From: Nectonema munidae
Lineage: Eukaryota > Nematomorpha > Nectonematoida > Nectonematidae
DNA length: 64,000 bases
Assembly (NCBI GenBank): GCA_030549495.1
Contig: JAUIRK010000207.1
Coordinates: 372,001 to 436,000, forward strand
Reading direction: 5' to 3'
This document shows positions 45,561 through 64,000 of this stretch, in pieces (within the stretch, counting starts at the first letter, position 1; the number at the start of each line of letters is the position of its first letter). The translations under genes and the position numbers were made by a program. The notes under the pieces are model-generated. The model worked only from the letters and a program-made list of their open reading frames with translations. It had not been told where the DNA came from and ran no database searches.

Positions 45561-45840
45561 TCAGAAACTTGAATCCTATGTATGATGTTTTCTTATATAT
45601 GGCGTTTTATGTTTTGTGTGTCAGTAACTTGACTCCTATGTATGATGTACTTTTACATATGGCTTTATGTTTTGTGGTGTAAGGAAATATTTGTATATGT
45701 ATGATGATGTATTGTTACGTATGATGTTGTCTAGTGTCTGACACTGATTAATGGAAATTAAAACGGAATTATGTGTCTGAGCGCATCAGAAACTTGAATC
45801 GTATGTATGATGTTCTCTTATATATGGGATTATGTTTAGT
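45551..45840 (+). repeat. Imperfect tandem repeat, unit about 60 bp
   Basis: The motif TCAGAAACTTGAATCCTATG, then TATGATGT and a TTATATATGG-like end, recurs starting at 45561 and 45621, in weaker form near 45680, and again at 45786. The first two copies are 60 bp apart. It lies just outside the N-terminal end of the piggyBac relic and may be its subterminal region. Confidence 0.65.
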
Positions 45841-46060
45841 AGTGATATTTAGATCAAAACAGTCACCTACCGAATACTCGTAGATTAAAAAACACCAAAC
45901 ATCTCAAAATACTTGAAATAAAAAGATGACTATTCTCATAATGAACTTGAAAAGGTTAAAAATATTTCCTGACACGCTCACACACAATTCCCTATTAATT
46001 TCAATTGTCAGATACAAAAAAATAACGTTAATGTAACAATACATCATATGAATGAAATTC
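45735..46060. repeat. Imperfect inverted repeat
   Basis: 45735-45800 (including ACTGATTAATGGAAATT and TGTGTCTGAGCGCATCAG) is matched in reverse by 45964-46020 (TGACACGCTCACACACAATT, then TTTCAATTGTCAGA) with many changes. It may be a decayed foldback element or transposon ends. Confidence 0.4.
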
Positions 46061-47829
46061 AGTTTGACAATTTTTTAAAAAGATTGACATTTAGTTTGAC
46101 ACTAAGACACAAATGTATTTAAAACTTCAAAATCAGACAAATTATAACCAAAAATTTTTTAACTACAATTATCGTCAATAACATTTTATAAATCGGAAAA
46201 AAATAATTGTCTTTATCAACGTTCACAAGAGATTAAAGAATTGATAAATATTGTTGAAAAAATATTATTTTTATAAAAAATCAATTTTTACATCCCATTT
46301 GTAAATATTAGAAATTAGTGTTTTTAAAGATTTTGTTATCAAAAACTTAGCCATTTTGAGAAATTGAAACATTTTCTTTTCGTTGTCTCCAGCAACTCCA
46401 TGATAGTGCAATAAATTCAAAACTAAGTACAAGTACATAAAGAAAGTTGTTTTGACTAAATTGCAGGAGCCAACAAAAATGTCAATTTTGGTTGCATCAT
46501 TTCTTTTCGATCAAGACTCGCCATTATACATTCTAAACTTTCTTACTCAAGGGGGTGGGAGTTTCATTTGTCTTGTTTAGTATTCCTTTTAAGTAATGAG
46601 GTGACAGATCAAATGGGATTGTTCTTATCCAAAATTCCCTAAATCGTAGTAATGATCGAAATTTTTCATCAAAAAATGTGACTTTTGGTCACCCCAAGTA
46701 GAATTTAAACTATGGTCTTTACGGACCGTGAAAAGTGTTTTCGGTGAACGGGTGATCGTTTAATAAAGGTCGGATACGCTTAAGACCGTCTTTTTTAATT
46801 GAAAGAGATCGTTATAGACAGGAGGTTGTCAAAGCACGTTTTTTTGTAGAACAACCTAAATGTCGTTAGATAACAAAAGATGCTTTGAGCTTGAAAGTCG
46901 GTAAGATAACTAAATAAAGTAGGTGATCATAGAAGGAAACGTTTGACAGTTTAACAATTTTTGACCAATTGACTCCAGCTTTAGGATTAACTGATATGAA
47001 AAAATAGAATCGAAAACAAAACTTTGCTTTAATTTTTTTTAATTAAATAACATAAGGCCTCTCTCAACACCTAAAAAAAGCCTATGCTGTCGTTATGATT
47101 TTCTTCTTTTTTTACTCCGAATTTAATTACTAATATTGACTGTCTAATTTGGATATCACAATTATCTAAATTTCATTAAATTTTCTGAAAGGAAGAACAA
47201 ATAGGAGAATGATGTAGAAGCAAAGAATTATTCAGAAAATTATATTTTAAAATTTCTCTACTACTTTAGATACAACTCAACAGTTTACAACATTATGCAT
47301 GCATTATTTTATCTACAAAGATGGATATATATGATTTTACAACATTATGCATGAGAACAAAGAGGCTGGTGATTTATTACAGATGGTTTTTTAAAATGAT
47401 TTGACAACCAAATCGAGGACCCTTCTTCTCAAGAAATCGCACATAAAGAATATAAGTCTTAAAAATATGATTTTATGGTCTTTCTTGATGAAGAGTATAA
47501 TAAGAATCTTAGAAAATATAAACAAGTAACTAAAAAACTTAAATTTAAAATCAACTCTCACTTCTGACTTGAAATTTTTTTGACCTTTAAAATCTGATTT
47601 AAATGTAACAAAAAAGGTGTCAAAATAAAAAAGCACAATGAAACAAAAACTCTACATTTTAATGTAAATACGTTCGTAAGAACTAAGCGAACGTAAGCAC
47701 GCGGGTTCAACGAAGAAATCAAAGAATAAGCCAAAACATATTACATACATACGCAAAATAACAGAAAACACGAGTGTAAAAGGACAAAGCGTAAAAATTT
47801 CAAGTGCATTCACAAGAGCACGACTCCCC
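46061..47829. other. Intergenic and pyruvate kinase 3' flank
   Basis: No genes recognised. Minus-strand AATAAA (plus TTTATT) at 47373-47378 is a possible but distant poly(A) signal for pyruvate kinase. Confidence 0.4.
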
Positions 47830-63313
<15,484 letters not shown>

Positions 63314-63687
63314 CTTAAAAGAATAATTAAAAAAACTTCTAAATAAAATGCGATAAGGTAGTAATTGACTGTTAACCCTTTGAGCATCAATGTGACACCG
63401 ATGTAGGAAGGAATACAAATCCAAGATGAAATAAAATTCATTCGAAAAAGAAGTAGATGATTATTATAGTTTCGAAAATTATGGCCCTAAAAGCGTTATC
63501 AATGAAGTAACTAAGAAAGTCTTTTTTTCAAATTCTAGGGTTTAATTAGAGTGTGTATGTTGAAGTTGGAATAGTGCTTGCTAAACAAATATGGCTTTGT
63601 TTAAGTATACAAGGATGCGACTAAAACAATCATGATTAGAAAAACATGAAATTATCTGAAAGAAATTTAACAAAGACTAGCGATATA
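63314..63687. other. Pyruvate kinase intron, nothing recognised
   Basis: No earlier pyruvate kinase exon is visible up to the window end. Confidence 0.5.
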
Positions 63688-64000
63688 CAGTAAAACCTGC
63701 ATTAGAGCTCACTTTGACAGAACGGGCACATGTCCATACCAACGACTCTAACATCCCGATTCAGTATAACTACCAAAGAGTAGAAAAGAAATCCATGTCT
63801 AAAACGGTCATTTTCAATAGGTCCGATGCATAACGGTTACAAAAAGGTTTTAGTGTGTAATGTTGGACTTAAAGAAAAAAAGTTTGTCAAGAGAAGTAAG
63901 TAATAAATAAACAATTTGTTTATCACTTTGAGACCTTTACAATAATTTCTACATTCTATAGGAATAGGGGAAATATAGCGTAAATGCCAAGATTGAACGC
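63688..64000 (+). mobile_element. Possible pogo/Tigger left end, runs off window
   Basis: TA then CAGTAAAACCTGCATTAGAG, followed by GC-richer sequence. This resembles the left terminus of a TA-inserting pogo-family element. The rest lies outside the window. Confidence 0.4.

Overview
The window is AT-rich animal nuclear DNA. It has spliced protein genes with GT-AG introns and a heavy, varied load of mobile elements. I see no operons, no prokaryotic genes and no CRISPR. The species cannot be named from the sequence. The dystrophin and p24 proteins are clearly orthologous to known families but divergent, which suggests a fast-evolving invertebrate, possibly a parasite; that is inference only.

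Three host genes can be reconstructed exon by exon, with every splice phase agreeing. (1) On the + strand, 9612-26571 holds the C-terminal 900 residues of a dystrophin: spectrin-like repeats, a degenerate WW region, two EF-hand-like modules, a ZZ zinc finger and a short C-terminal coiled coil, in 15 exons. Its 5' part lies outside the window to the left. (2) On the + strand, 34917-41460 holds a complete 210-residue p24/TMED protein (alpha class, TMED4/9-like), an ER-Golgi cargo receptor, in 4 exons. (3) On the - strand, 63313-47830 holds the last 8 exons (404 residues) of pyruvate kinase. Its 5' exons lie outside the window to the right. The TMED and pyruvate kinase genes converge on a repeat-filled intergenic region at 41.7-47.8 kb.

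Most remaining sequence is mobile-element debris. 1-9.6 kb holds a Penelope-like element with a GIY-YIG domain, a reverse-transcriptase fossil, a small hAT element with a perfect target duplication, and an inverted LINE. The dystrophin introns carry two hAT MITEs, a LINE 3' fragment and tRNA-derived SINEs. 27-34.7 kb is an intergenic mosaic of LINE pieces in alternating orientation, a hAT MITE and a probable non-autonomous Helitron. The TMED introns hold a LINE tail, a SINE and two opposed piggyBac fragments. 42-46 kb holds an unplaced ORF, a lone hAT end, a suspicious homopolymer-rich block, a piggyBac relic and a local tandem repeat. The pyruvate kinase introns hold two more hAT MITEs, two Tigger/pogo relics, a SINE fragment and one end-to-end piggyBac transposon (53846-57720) with matching terminal repeats and TTAA on both sides.

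I found no clearly new biological system. The best leads are the piggyBac copy, which contains a perfect 103-bp inverted repeat and a 252-bp GT tract, the WW-degenerate dystrophin with a complete six-cysteine ZZ finger, the shared SINE family, and the LINE mosaic bracketed by a 36-bp direct repeat.
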